64,000 bases of DNA from Planctomycetales bacterium 10988 (GTDB lineage Bacteria > Planctomycetota > Planctomycetia > Pirellulales > Pb10988). The stretch covers positions 1,116,001-1,180,000 of the forward strand of contig CP043547.1 of assembly GCA_009664345.1 (NCBI GenBank), in the 5' to 3' direction. This document shows positions 9,206-18,358 of this stretch, one piece after another. Position 1 is the stretch's first letter. Each line of letters begins with the position of its first letter. The position numbers were made by a program, and so were the translations under genes. Below the pieces are notes generated by a model. It was not told the DNA's origin, did not search any database, and saw nothing but the letters and a program-made list of their open reading frames with translations.

Positions 9206-9817
9206 ATGGGTGGGCCATTGGATATTTTCAAAAAGAAAACGAAAGTTGCTTACAGTAAGTTCTTGGAACGAATTATTAAAGACGAGAAAAAAAGAAATGG
9301 TACCCTTGTCAACGAAGGGGCGATGAAGAAAGTAAGTACTACCCTCAAGAATTTAGATAAAGCCGTAAAGCTTGTAGAAAAAGACCCTAAGTCGACGAAT
9401 CTTGGGAAGCTCCGCGGGTATGCCCAAACCGCGGGAACGGATATCACGACTTATCTCAAGGGTGTAGCTGGTATGGCGAATCCTGAACTTCATTCTTCGA
9501 TGAAAGAATTGAAAAACAATATTGACCAAATGGATGGCTCCGCAAAAGCTCTCGGTGACTTAGCTCAACATGCTCATAATCCTGAAGCAGCGAAGAAAAT
9601 TCTAATTAAACAAAAGAATTTAGATGCAGCGGTCAATATGAATATCAAACGTTTAGCAGACTTCAAATCGGACCTGCAGAACTTATTGAAAGCAGACGAG
9701 GTTGATACGAAAAAAATTGCCGAGCTTGCGAAGAAATTGAAGAAAATTAAATCCGATAGCAAGAAAGCAAATAACGAGTATCTCGCCATTCAAGCGGATG
9801 TCCGTGATCTGTTTTAG
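9206..9817 (+). CDS. Helical, Lys-rich protein of unknown function (203 aa)
   Basis: I do not recognise this 203-residue protein. It has no signal peptide and no membrane segment. It is predicted almost entirely helical, with several heptad-like stretches (VSTTLKNLDKAVKLVEK; SSMKELKNNIDQMDGSAKALGDLA; TKKIAELAKKLKKIKSDSKKAN), so a coiled-coil bundle is likely. Lys is very frequent and the DNA is AT-rich compared with core genes in the window. AAAGGA lies about 10 bases before the ATG. It is followed by a strong rho-independent terminator (9895-9946), which supports a real transcription unit, possibly shared with the 42-residue protein upstream. Its location between a defence-like cassette and insertion-sequence remnants suggests accessory DNA. 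Confidence 0.7.
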   Translation: MGGPLDIFKKKTKVAYSKFLERIIKDEKKRNGTLVNEGAMKKVSTTLKNLDKAVKLVEKDPKSTNLGKLRGYAQTAGTDITTYLKGVAGMANPELHSSMKELKNNIDQMDGSAKALGDLAQHAHNPEAAKKILIKQKNLDAAVNMNIKRLADFKSDLQNLLKADEVDTKKIAELAKKLKKIKSDSKKANNEYLAIQADVRDLF

Positions 9818-9894
9818 CATGGATGATAGTAAGAAATTGATGGCGATCAGTTAATACTTTCTCGAAAAGTCTGACAAGAATCTCAATTAACTAT

Positions 9895-9946
9895 AAAGCT
9901 CAGCTCTCCTTTGTTAATTATGGGGAAAGCTGAGCTTATTTTCTTT
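9895..9946 (+). terminator. Rho-independent terminator after the helical protein gene
   Basis: Perfect 10-bp arms AAGCTCAGCT (9896-9905) and AGCTGAGCTT (9928-9937), extended inward by CTCC/GGGG, followed by ATTTTCTTT. Confidence 0.85.
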
Positions 9947-9975
9947 AAGGACCGCTCTCATTATTTTTAATTGTT

Positions 9976-10509
9976 CTAGAGGCTGTTGTCGACTTATGTG
10001 CTTTTCTGATTCAAGTTAGGGGATGAATATACCAACCGCCAACCTTATCCCAGTGATGTTTCCGACGAGCAGTGGGAGTTTCTTGCCTCCTATCTCTCTC
10101 CTCCGCGGGGATGTTCCGCTGGGAGATTTGCTGGCTTTGAAGGTCACCGAGGCCAACGAGCAGGAGCGGGCTCAGGTGTCGGAACTGGCCGAGCAGATGC
10201 AGCGACGGACTGGCCAAAGCGTCACGCTGGCGTACACCGATCAAGGTTACACCGGCGAGTCCGCCGCCGCTCAAGCCGCCGAGCACGGGATCGAATTGCA
10301 AGTCGTGCGGCACCCCGAAGCCAAACGTGGCTTCCTGCTGTTGCCTCGCCGTTGGGTGGTGGAACGGACGTTTGCTTGGCTGGGTCGTTCTCGTCGTCTC
10401 GCTCGTGACTACGAACGCCTAGCGAGCGCCTTGGCGAGCTGGCACTGGCTAGCCTTCGTGGCAATCCTGCTGGCAAGAATTCTCCCTGGAAGTACATAAC
10501 AGCCTCTAG
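9976..10509 (+). mobile_element. Internally deleted IS5-family element with intact ends
   Basis: About 530 bp bounded by matching inverted ends AGGCTGTT (9980-9987) and AACAGCCT (10498-10505), each flanked by CTAG. That fits the 4-bp YTAR/CTAG target preference of IS5 relatives. A normal element of this group is 800-900 bp, so the middle has been lost (see the transposase remnant). With both ends intact it could still be moved by a transposase supplied elsewhere. Confidence 0.8.
10022..10499 (+). pseudogene. IS5-family DDE transposase remnant
   Basis: Two transposase pieces lie in different frames. From about 10022 one frame reads the typical N-terminus (YPSDVSDEQWEFLASYL). After about 10110 the next frame gives the C-terminal third (LALKVTEANEQERAQV, TDQGYTGE, LLPRRWVVERTFAWLGRSRR). 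Roughly 100 codons between them are missing, including the first catalytic Asp. The second Asp (TDQG) and the Glu (VERTF) remain. The protein cannot be an active transposase. Confidence 0.88.
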
Positions 10510-10510
10510 A

Positions 10511-10962
10511 TGGATGAAGGCGAAGGTATTTCGTTGTAAGGCGCGAAGAGTCTTCCAGCAGTTTCAAAGATGTCTAATTCAACCGTCATTACGCGAGAAT
10601 CTTCAAGTTTTCATGGACGAAACGAACAAGACGTGGAATCGATCCCCCAAAAGGAACGTTTGATAAGATTCATTGCGGTCAGAACGTTGAATTAACCGAC
10701 CTAGCACCTTCGATTTGGGCTGGATATCTTTACGAACGATTTTATAATGATGTATATTTGTATATAACCCACCTTCAGCCGATCTCCAAAGCGAGTAGGG
10801 CGGAAGGGCAAGTCGTTGATCCTGCGGGCCGGAGGTCTTATGAGCAAAACCATGTATGATTGGCCTAAACACCTCCCCATTGAAATCGGAGTGGAAGGGG
10901 TGAAAAGGTAGGGCCTGCCTCTACCGTTTGTTTATGAGAAACAAAAACCAAGAGGTCAGGCC
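10511..10962. other. Gene-free stretch between IS remnants
   Basis: No convincing gene. A 49-codon reading frame starts at 10512 but has no ribosome binding site or recognisable similarity. The end of the stretch (10912-10962) forms a long hairpin (GGCCTGCCTCT pairing with AGAGGTCAGGCC) that finishes immediately before the ATG of the IS630-type remnant. It may be part of that element's left end. Confidence 0.45.
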
Positions 10963-11290
10963 ATGAATCCGATTCTTCAATTTATTCAATTCTCCACCGA
11001 GCAACGCAAGCAACTGTTGAACGTTTATCGCTCCGGGACGGACCCTCGAATGTCTCGGCGAGCCCATGTCTTGCTCCTCTTCGCAGACGGTTGGACATGG
11101 CAACAGATTCGAAAAGCGCTTTTTTGTAGTAACGATCTGATCGGACTCGGCGACGGTTTCACCATGGCGGAATCTCCGCAGTGTTGCAACGCTCGGACGC
11201 TTTGCCCGCTATTATCAAGGCATGAAAAACACCTTCGCCAGAGTTGGATAAACTTCACTTCGCTACCGGGGAGGACTTATTTAGTGATTA
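10963..11290 (+). pseudogene. IS630-family transposase remnant (N-terminal part)
   Basis: The first ~60 codons read like the helix-turn-helix start of IS630-type transposases (FSTEQRKQLLNVYRSGTD, RRAHVLLLFADGWTWQQIRKAL, FCSNDLIG). A frameshift near 11140 moves the match to another frame (RRRFHHGGISAVLQRSD, LPAIIKA). It then meets a TGA where Trp is expected, continues as KTPSPELDKL, and stops at the end of the neighbouring cytochrome/WD40 gene. The DDE catalytic domain is absent. The remnant abuts the 3' end of that gene and may have altered its last codons. Confidence 0.78.
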
Positions 11291-14131
11291 ATTTTTTAAA
11301 GTTGTTTGGTTCTTCGCAATGTTTCGGTTTTCAAATTCCTCTTGTGAAACTACGTGAAGAATGGCGGGTCGCGAAGTGATGCCACCTCCCTCGGAGGCCC
11401 TTAGGTGGAATGAAAATGTCCCCTCTTCCGCAACCTCATCGGCAGTAATAAAAAAGGTTCTTTCAACAGTATTTTCGGGAATGAGAAGTCCATTTAAACC
11501 AATATTATCGATATAAACAGCATGTGGTAAATTTCTCCCGGCATCTAACTTTCCAAACTGAACTCGGTTTTGAAAGTTGATTCGATCCACGGCAACCCTG
11601 GCGGTGATGGTTTCTCCTGGTGTAATATACAGCTCCAACGGGGCATCGACCGACGGCGGAGTCGCATCTTTGTCAGAAGACAAGAGTTGAACTTTCAATT
11701 GGGATTTTGTCAGAAATTCTATTTTTCCAAGATTTCCTAAATCTTTAACAACTTCTTTTCCCAAGATCATCGCTTTCGCTTTAATCGAAATTTGTTTAAT
11801 CTGATCGTTCGTCGGAGCTGTTGCATCATCGGTGGTTACCAAGGCTGCCAATGCTCTGTCTTGACCGGCTTGCACGAAGAGCGGACTACTAACATGAAAA
11901 CCTGGCGGCAAGTGATCAATTTCTATTTGAATAGGTCCAGTGAAATCATCAAACCGCTTAACATCGAAAACAAGCTCACGCCCTGATCCTTGGAGAATCT
12001 TTGGATTTTTACCTTTGATTGCGATACTAAAATCAGGTTTGCGAGGGCGTACTTTTAACTGATAGTGAAAATCTTCACCTTGGAAGCCCCGCACATCTAC
12101 AAGTCGGACATGATAGAGACCATCTTGTGGTGGAACAAAATGTAAAAAACTATCTTTTCCAAGCTTTCGTGTACGCTCATCATCATTTTCATAATAGAGT
12201 GTGAAAGTAGGTAGACCATTGGGAATTAAATTTGTCCCTGGGGGATGGGCTTTCACAACATAACAAGGTGCGTGTAATGCGTGAGCGAGCGGCGTCGTGT
12301 CAAAAAATGTCTGACGCTTTCCGCTTCCAGGATAAACCGTAAATCCAGAATCCGGACCATTCGGAGCCCGCCAAAGTTTAACCACTTCCCCACCCGCATA
12401 GAGAAACTCATTCAATTTCATCTCTTGCCAGTTGTGAATCCGAAAATCATTGGAAACGTCAGAAGTCTTTCCACGGAAAGTGAAATAAGAATCTCGAATG
12501 GCTTCCAGCAAAACCCTTTCGACACGATTCCCTTGTTCGTCAAGGATTTCAATTTTCGAATCTAGTGAAGATTTTTTTCGCTCCGCTTCAACTTCAACAA
12601 TCCAATCTTCTCCTGCTTTTGCATGAAAAGAAAAGAGATCAACGTCTTGATCTTTTCGAGAGTTGATTACCCCGGTGACTTGAAAAGGTGCTGTCAGTTG
12701 ATGTGCGGTCTTGAGGGTATCATTGGGTTCTTGTTCCTCTACTTTAGAAAGATCTTTCATCTGGACGGAAATAGTTTTTTCGTCATCTGAAGTCCGATCA
12801 CTCCTCGAAGTTACTTGTGAGTGAACTTTTGTAGAATGAAGCTTTCCATCATAGGATGCTAAAAGTACTTTTCGCCCGCTCGGATAGAAAGCCCCATCAA
12901 AAATCGATTGTGATAAAGTTCCCTGAACCCCTAACGGATTGAGTGAACTTGCGTCCCACAATTTAACAGTGTTATCTTCCGCCATGGAGAGAATATGCTC
13001 GGTCGGTTGATGATAGAGAATTTTTACAATCGGTTGTTCATGAGCAAAGCGGGTGATGCGAATCGGATTAATTCTAGGTCGATCGAGAGAGATTACTCTC
13101 CATTTACGAATACGATTATCCGCGCCAGCGGAATAAACAAACTTTCCATCCGGCGAAAAGAAAACAGAATATTGTTCAGCTTCTGGTTGGCTGAGAGTAT
13201 CTAGGCGGATGCCTTGATCGATGTGCCAAATTTTGACAGTTTCATCTGCGGAAGCGCTAGCTATTAACGTCCCATTAGGGTGGAATGCCAAGTCAAAAAT
13301 CGAACCATTATGACCTTCCAAGGTCTTTAACTTTTCACCAGAAGTTAAATCCCAGATGATAATTTTTCGATCATATCCGGCGGTTGCCAATCGCTTGTTA
13401 TCAGGACTGATAGTCGCCGCGTAAATAATATCTTGATGATCTCGAAATTCCGCAACGATTTCTTTTGTGTTTACATTCCAAACGATCGCTTGTCCCTCAA
13501 GTCCCGTGATTCCAGAGGCCGCGACGAGAAGTTGGCCATCTTCAGAAAATTCGATTTGATTTACTTTTCCTGACAGGCCCGAAAACTGATGAAGTTGTTT
13601 ACGTTGATGAAGTTTTCGGAGAGTAACTTTTTGAAAACTTCCCGTTGCAAGAAGTGGTTGTTTTGGAGAAAGACTAATCGCGGTAATCGGTTCATGTTTT
13701 ACATCGGCGGCAGCAATCGATGGTGCGGAAAAGGCCGGGGTTTCCGTCGAGGAATTGGTATTCGGTGCCCCGAGGTTAATCCAATTTTTCAGCAGTGCTA
13801 ATTCCTTTTGGTTCGGACCTTCCTGGTCATCCGGCGGCATCTTCGGCTCTTTGGCCCCGGTGATGACTTGAATGAGAAGACTATCTTCTGCATTGTTAGG
13901 ACTAATCGCTTTCCCATGTTCGCCCCCTTTTAAAATACTCTTATAGGTTTCCAGGGATAATTTCCCCTCTGCATAGTCTTCACTATGACAACCTACACAG
14001 TATTTATTTAAGATAGGAGCAATCTGTTCTTGATAAGAAACATTTTCAGCGGAATAGCTCCAATTACTCAAGCAACAAAGTGTCAAAATTGCTATCGTGC
14101 CGAGTAGAAACTTGTGTCGATGAATATTCAT
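11288..14131 (-). CDS. Secreted PSCyt1 cytochrome-type / WD40 / PPC-domain protein
   Basis: A 947-residue exported protein. Signal peptide 1-28, then a planctomycete cytochrome C (PSCyt1) domain with heme-type motif CVGCH (45-49) and the typical continuation KMPPDDQEGPNQKELALLKNWI. WD40 repeats from about 150 to 430 form a beta-propeller (recurrent blade endings such as VKIWHID, IIIWDLT, VKLWDAS). After this comes a PPC-type domain (EQEPNDTLKTAHQL...VDLFSFHAKAGEDW), then Ig-like C-terminal regions. Third gene of an operon with the PSCyt2/PSD1 and DUF1501 proteins. Such trios are expanded in planctomycetes and are suspected to act in envelope carbohydrate or redox processes, but the substrate is unknown. 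The C-terminal end touches an IS630 remnant. Confidence 0.9.
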   Translation of the reverse strand: MNIHRHKFLLGTIAILTLCCLSNWSYSAENVSYQEQIAPILNKYCVGCHSEDYAEGKLSLETYKSILKGGEHGKAISPNNAEDSLLIQVITGAKEPKMPPDDQEGPNQKELALLKNWINLGAPNTNSSTETPAFSAPSIAAADVKHEPITAISLSPKQPLLATGSFQKVTLRKLHQRKQLHQFSGLSGKVNQIEFSEDGQLLVAASGITGLEGQAIVWNVNTKEIVAEFRDHQDIIYAATISPDNKRLATAGYDRKIIIWDLTSGEKLKTLEGHNGSIFDLAFHPNGTLIASASADETVKIWHIDQGIRLDTLSQPEAEQYSVFFSPDGKFVYSAGADNRIRKWRVISLDRPRINPIRITRFAHEQPIVKILYHQPTEHILSMAEDNTVKLWDASSLNPLGVQGTLSQSIFDGAFYPSGRKVLLASYDGKLHSTKVHSQVTSRSDRTSDDEKTISVQMKDLSKVEEQEPNDTLKTAHQLTAPFQVTGVINSRKDQDVDLFSFHAKAGEDWIVEVEAERKKSSLDSKIEILDEQGNRVERVLLEAIRDSYFTFRGKTSDVSNDFRIHNWQEMKLNEFLYAGGEVVKLWRAPNGPDSGFTVYPGSGKRQTFFDTTPLAHALHAPCYVVKAHPPGTNLIPNGLPTFTLYYENDDERTRKLGKDSFLHFVPPQDGLYHVRLVDVRGFQGEDFHYQLKVRPRKPDFSIAIKGKNPKILQGSGRELVFDVKRFDDFTGPIQIEIDHLPPGFHVSSPLFVQAGQDRALAALVTTDDATAPTNDQIKQISIKAKAMILGKEVVKDLGNLGKIEFLTKSQLKVQLLSSDKDATPPSVDAPLELYITPGETITARVAVDRINFQNRVQFGKLDAGRNLPHAVYIDNIGLNGLLIPENTVERTFFITADEVAEEGTFSFHLRASEGGGITSRPAILHVVSQEEFENRNIAKNQTTLKN
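12861..12872. repeat. AAAAGTACTTTT palindrome, copy 1
   Basis: Perfect 12-base palindrome inside the WD40 protein gene, one of five perfect copies in the window (others at 35589, 36291, 52844 and 56306). Confidence 0.7.
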
Positions 14132-14178
14132 AGTAGTGAACCCTATTTGCTTCTCTGTATTGAAATCGCTCTTTGTGT

Positions 14179-16680
14179 TTAGTGATTGAACAAAAACTCT
14201 CGGCTGCTCATCACGGCCCAGAAAAGGTCTTCAATTCCTTCTCTCCGATTCGGAGCGGTTTCAATCAACTTTAAGAGTTGTTTTTCTTCTTGAGGGGTAG
14301 GATAACGGGCAAGTCCAAGAAGAAAGACTTCATCGATGATTTCATCATTTGTATAGTTTTCATTGAGATATTGTTGAACACGGCTTTGCTCTGATTGAAT
14401 CTTTTCATTGATCGTGGTGCCATTGGAAAGATGTAAGACTTGCACCATTGTTGGTTCGTTACTTCGTTCACACTCGCAGGTGATCTGACGGGTATTCCGC
14501 CCGAAAGTTTTTAAGAAGTAAGAATCAACCGCCGAATCATAAAGTTCTAAAGCCTTGGTCCCTTTAGGATAGAAATCGGTTTCCTTGCGGTCGCCACCAG
14601 GCATGAGAATTTCATCGAACGTGTTGGGAATTTCTGTTACCTGACAAATCGCATCCAACAACACTTCCGCCATCAGTCGCTTCGGATAATAATGGCTGTA
14701 GAATCGTTTGTCGCTAATGTTTTCTTCAAGAGGAAGACTACTGCGTTGATAGGTTTCCGATTGAAGAATGGCTTTCATCAAAGCTTTTAAATTAAAGTCT
14801 TTTTCAATTAAATACTCAGAAGCCGCTGTTAATAATTCTTCATTACTCGCCGGATTGGAAAGACGTAAATCATCGACTTGTTCAACTAAGCCGACTCCAA
14901 AATAGTTTGCCCAAATACGATTGGTGATGGCTTTACTGAAGTATGGATTCTCAGGTGAAGTGAGCCAATTCGCTAAATGGATACGGCGATCTTGAGTGGA
15001 ATCAAATGGTAAAGGCTCGCCATCAAGGGGAGTTGGGGGTTGAGGTTTTCCTGTTAGCGGTTGCAATAATTCCCCGGATGGTGCCACATAGAGAGTACGA
15101 ATCCCATCGCCATTTCGGCCATCGCCTCCCCAGCCTTTTGCTCGCACTCGCGAGAACAAATTCGCCATCGCATAATATTGATCGTTCGTCCATTTTTCTA
15201 ATGGATGATTATGACACTTTGCACAAGCAATGGATAAACCTAAAAAAGCTTGTGACACATTTTCTGTCATATTTTCTGGGTCTTGATGAAGGGCGTAAAA
15301 GTTGGTTGCCCCGTTTTCGACACTACTTCCTTGAGCCGTGACGATTTCTCGCACCATCTCATCCCAAGGAGTATTCGCCTTTACATGTCCCCGAATCCAT
15401 TCGTAGTAAATTTTCAATGGTTCTGGACGGAGTAACGTTCCATTGACTAACAACACGTCCGACCAACGATAGGTCCAGTAAGTAACAAACTCCGGAGTGT
15501 TTAAAAGATAATCAATTAACACATCACGTTTATTTGGGTTGGTATCTTCTATAAACTTCTTCACTTCTGCCGGAGTTGGAAGAGTACCAATAGTGTCTAA
15601 ATAAGCACGGCGAATGAAAGTGGTATCATCTGCTCGTCCAGAAGGAGGGATGTTAAGTTCTTCCAGCTTTTGTAGAACAAGCTCATCAATAAAATTTCGA
15701 CGCGGAGATTCTTGATAAACAGATTGATTAATCTTTTGGTCATACGGGGAAGTGACGCGAGTCAGGGCGATCTGACTTGAGAACCAAACAACAATTGCTC
15801 CTTCGCCTGCACCAATTACACTGACTTCTCCAGACTCATTGACCATTGCGACGGATTCATCGGCAGAGCTGAATTTTGCCCAGCGGGTTACATCTTCAAT
15901 CCTCCCATCCGAATAAACGGCTTGCACAAGAATCTGCTGTTCATCCCCTTTTTGAAGTGTCACATTCTTTGGGAAAACTTTTACTTCCACAATATTCGGA
16001 TCAGAATCCGCCGGGGCCGAGGCACCTTGGGAAATCCAATCGGCAATGATTTGATAATCTTGTGAACCTTCCTTTAAACGGAGGCCGCCTTTGTGTGGAA
16101 TGAGGCCGGTTGGTTTTGTTAACAATAGACTTCGACCTGGGTCTGAAAGTTCAATCCGGCGACCACGGGACTGTTGCGTAATGTTGAAGTGATCGGATTT
16201 TGGATCATAGCCACGTAAAGATAAACGAAAGCCTCCCTTGCCCGCCAACGCTCCGTGACACGCTCCCGAATTACAGGCATTTTTTGCCAGGATAGGCAAG
16301 ACATGGTTGCGGAAGTTCCACGAGATCGTTTCTTTCATTCCGGTGACGGTAACTTCAACTTCCGCGGTTTGTGTGCCTTTTGTAATGAGAATGGTGGCCC
16401 GCCCATTGGAAACCGGTTTAATGAGCCCATTTTCTACAGTAACAATACTTTCATCAAGCGATTGCCAAATGACATCTTTTTGTTGTTCCAAGACTTGATT
16501 GTTTTGTGTTCGTTGAACGATTAAACGTTGGGAGGCTGACGGATGGTCCAAGTGGACTGTTTCAGGGAGCACCAGTAAAGAACTGGTCTGCTGATTGTCT
16601 TTATTCACAACTTCCTTTGCATTCACCCCTGAGAGTGATATCAAAAGAAGAAAGATTCCAATGATAGAAAGGGATCGCAT
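14179..16680 (-). CDS. PSCyt2 (DUF1549) / PSD1 (DUF1553) protein with Ig-like domains
   Basis: An 833-residue exported protein (signal peptide ending near NAKEV, ~22). An N-terminal bacterial Ig-like (BIG2) domain is followed by a cytochrome-like segment CNSGACHG with the usual KGGFRLSLRGYDP continuation, and a second Ig-like region (~235-305). DUF1549 follows (RRNFIDELVLQKLEELNIPPS...FIRRAYLDTIGTLPTPAEV, with heme-type motif CAKCH). DUF1553 is C-terminal (RIWANYFGVGLVEQVDDLRLSNPAS). The first site is CX4CH, not classic CXXCH, which appears normal for this subgroup. It lies between the DUF1501 gene (81 bp upstream) and the PSCyt1-WD40 gene (47 bp downstream), so the three should be co-transcribed. 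Confidence 0.92.
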   Translation of the reverse strand: MRSLSIIGIFLLLISLSGVNAKEVVNKDNQQTSSLLVLPETVHLDHPSASQRLIVQRTQNNQVLEQQKDVIWQSLDESIVTVENGLIKPVSNGRATILITKGTQTAEVEVTVTGMKETISWNFRNHVLPILAKNACNSGACHGALAGKGGFRLSLRGYDPKSDHFNITQQSRGRRIELSDPGRSLLLTKPTGLIPHKGGLRLKEGSQDYQIIADWISQGASAPADSDPNIVEVKVFPKNVTLQKGDEQQILVQAVYSDGRIEDVTRWAKFSSADESVAMVNESGEVSVIGAGEGAIVVWFSSQIALTRVTSPYDQKINQSVYQESPRRNFIDELVLQKLEELNIPPSGRADDTTFIRRAYLDTIGTLPTPAEVKKFIEDTNPNKRDVLIDYLLNTPEFVTYWTYRWSDVLLVNGTLLRPEPLKIYYEWIRGHVKANTPWDEMVREIVTAQGSSVENGATNFYALHQDPENMTENVSQAFLGLSIACAKCHNHPLEKWTNDQYYAMANLFSRVRAKGWGGDGRNGDGIRTLYVAPSGELLQPLTGKPQPPTPLDGEPLPFDSTQDRRIHLANWLTSPENPYFSKAITNRIWANYFGVGLVEQVDDLRLSNPASNEELLTAASEYLIEKDFNLKALMKAILQSETYQRSSLPLEENISDKRFYSHYYPKRLMAEVLLDAICQVTEIPNTFDEILMPGGDRKETDFYPKGTKALELYDSAVDSYFLKTFGRNTRQITCECERSNEPTMVQVLHLSNGTTINEKIQSEQSRVQQYLNENYTNDEIIDEVFLLGLARYPTPQEEKQLLKLIETAPNRREGIEDLFWAVMSSREFLFNH

Positions 16681-16761
16681 GGGAGCTTTAAACCTCTTGG
16701 AGCTAAAGTTTTTTTTATATCTTTATATTGATTGTTTTTGCCTATTAAAGTTTTTCTTTTT

Positions 16762-18138
16762 CTAGAAAAGTTCTTGAATGGGATTTTTTCCAAAGTCCAC
16801 AATTGGGAAGGGGCGGCCCGCAGGACCGGGGAGATGGGTTTCAAGGTTCAAGCCGAGACTTTTATAAATCGTGGCGACGACTTGGGCGGGATCGGCTGGG
16901 CGGTCAGCAGGGACACCTCCAATCGGATCGCTCTTTCCAATCGCCCGTCCTCCTTTGACACCACCACCTGCGAAGTAAACCGTGTAGCACTGTGGCCAAT
17001 GGTCCCGGCCCCCTGCCGGATTGACTCGCGGGGTTCGCCCAAACTCGGCTAAGTTACAAACAAGGGTATCATCAAGCAACCCTCGCTCGACCAAGTCTTC
17101 AATCAAAGCGCTATACGCCTTGTCGTACATCGGGGCGACGATTTCTTTCATACCTTCGATGGAAGTAAAAGGCTTGGAGCCATGAATATCCCAGGTGACT
17201 TCATTAAATACCGTGAGAAAAGTATTGATCGTGACGAAGCGAACGCCAGCTTCAATTAAGCGACGCGAGAGTAAACAACATTGCCCGAAACGATTCATGC
17301 CGTAACGCTCTCGGACTTTTTTAGGTTCTTTCGAAAGATCGAAGGCTTCGCGAGCCTGTTTACTGGTCATCAATCGAAAAGCGGCATGGAAATTTTGATC
17401 AAGAAGTTGAGCATTTTCCGAGGCTTCAAAATTCTGCACTGTGCTATCGACCACTTCTCGCATGCGGCGGCGGCGTTCAAGCCGAGCAGTTCCAATTTCA
17501 GGGGGAGGCAACAGATCGGGGACTTTAAAATTCGGCTGGGAAGGGTCCGCCATTAATGCGAAAGGATCATAACCTTTCCCGAGAAAACCGCCGGCCTGTC
17601 CATTAGGGAGATTGCCACCACCACGGCCCATTGTTTCCGGAAGGACGACAAAAGGTGGGAGATCGGTGCGGCGGCCTTGCAAGTAACTTACCGTAGCTCC
17701 GACATGCGGGGTGTTGACGCCACCACTGAAGAGTCGGCCCGTTTGCATCATTTGCCAACCGGCATCGTGAACCGCCGCCCCGGTATGATAACATGACCGA
17801 ACAAGTGAAAATCGATCCGCGATCTTCGCATGCATTGGTAGAATTTCAGAAAGCTGGAAGTCGGCCCCGGGGCAAGAAATCGGCTTGAATGGCCCTCGGA
17901 TTTCTGCCGGTGCTTCCGGTTTCATATCGAAGGTATCGAGGTGGCTGGGTGCCCCAAGATTGAAGATCATAATACAGGAACGCTTATCGTTCTTTGGGCT
18001 AATCCCTACGCTCTCTTTGGCAGCCAAATAATCAGCGAGGGAAAATCCAATCGCTCCCAAGGAACCGACTTGTAGGAAATCGCGTCGGGTAACCCCGTTA
18101 CAGGTTTGGGCCTTTGCATTGCTCTCGAAGTTTAACAT
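16762..18138 (-). CDS. DUF1501 family protein with Tat-type signal
   Basis: A 458-residue DUF1501 protein. The N-terminus has a twin-arginine signal (TRRDFLQ, 17-23, followed by a hydrophobic segment), so it is exported folded by the Tat system. The alkaline-phosphatase/sulfatase-like fold is suggested by CIMIFNLGAPSHLDTFDMKP near the start and FGRTPRVN...GRDHWPQCYTV near the end, both highly characteristic of DUF1501. First gene of the leftward operon with the PSCyt2/PSD1 and PSCyt1-WD40 proteins. Its promoter lies in the 220-bp region shared with the divergent AraC-type regulator. The biochemical activity of the family is not established. Confidence 0.93.
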   Translation of the reverse strand: MLNFESNAKAQTCNGVTRRDFLQVGSLGAIGFSLADYLAAKESVGISPKNDKRSCIMIFNLGAPSHLDTFDMKPEAPAEIRGPFKPISCPGADFQLSEILPMHAKIADRFSLVRSCYHTGAAVHDAGWQMMQTGRLFSGGVNTPHVGATVSYLQGRRTDLPPFVVLPETMGRGGGNLPNGQAGGFLGKGYDPFALMADPSQPNFKVPDLLPPPEIGTARLERRRRMREVVDSTVQNFEASENAQLLDQNFHAAFRLMTSKQAREAFDLSKEPKKVRERYGMNRFGQCCLLSRRLIEAGVRFVTINTFLTVFNEVTWDIHGSKPFTSIEGMKEIVAPMYDKAYSALIEDLVERGLLDDTLVCNLAEFGRTPRVNPAGGRDHWPQCYTVYFAGGGVKGGRAIGKSDPIGGVPADRPADPAQVVATIYKSLGLNLETHLPGPAGRPFPIVDFGKNPIQELF

Positions 18139-18346
18139 CGCCTGATCTTTCGTTTATCTTGCGGGTTTGGCTGGACTTTTTGTCAAAATCTAGAAGAAAG
18201 AGTGTACGCTTTTACATTTTCTGTAGAAGTGACCTGCCCTTTCAGGTATACGTATTTAACCAATGATAGATCGAAGAAAATTTATGTTTTGATTGATTGT
18301 GCTCCTTTTTTTACTCCGCGCCTTGTAGAATCTCCGCAATCTTTGG

Positions 18347-18352
18347 TATTAT
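18347..18352 (+). promoter_or_regulatory. Possible -10 box for a leaderless regulator transcript
   Basis: TATTAT ends 6 bases before the ATG of the regulator at 18359, so transcription would start at or next to the start codon. There is no Shine-Dalgarno sequence there. The -35 region is weak (TTGTAG, 18-base spacer). Confidence 0.35.
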
Positions 18353-18358
18353 TTACGC

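Noticed and set aside
10023-10110. ATG at 10023 as true start of an intact transposase
   Set aside because: The frame from this ATG reads out of phase with the transposase N-terminus, which lies in the adjacent frame, so the gene is broken.
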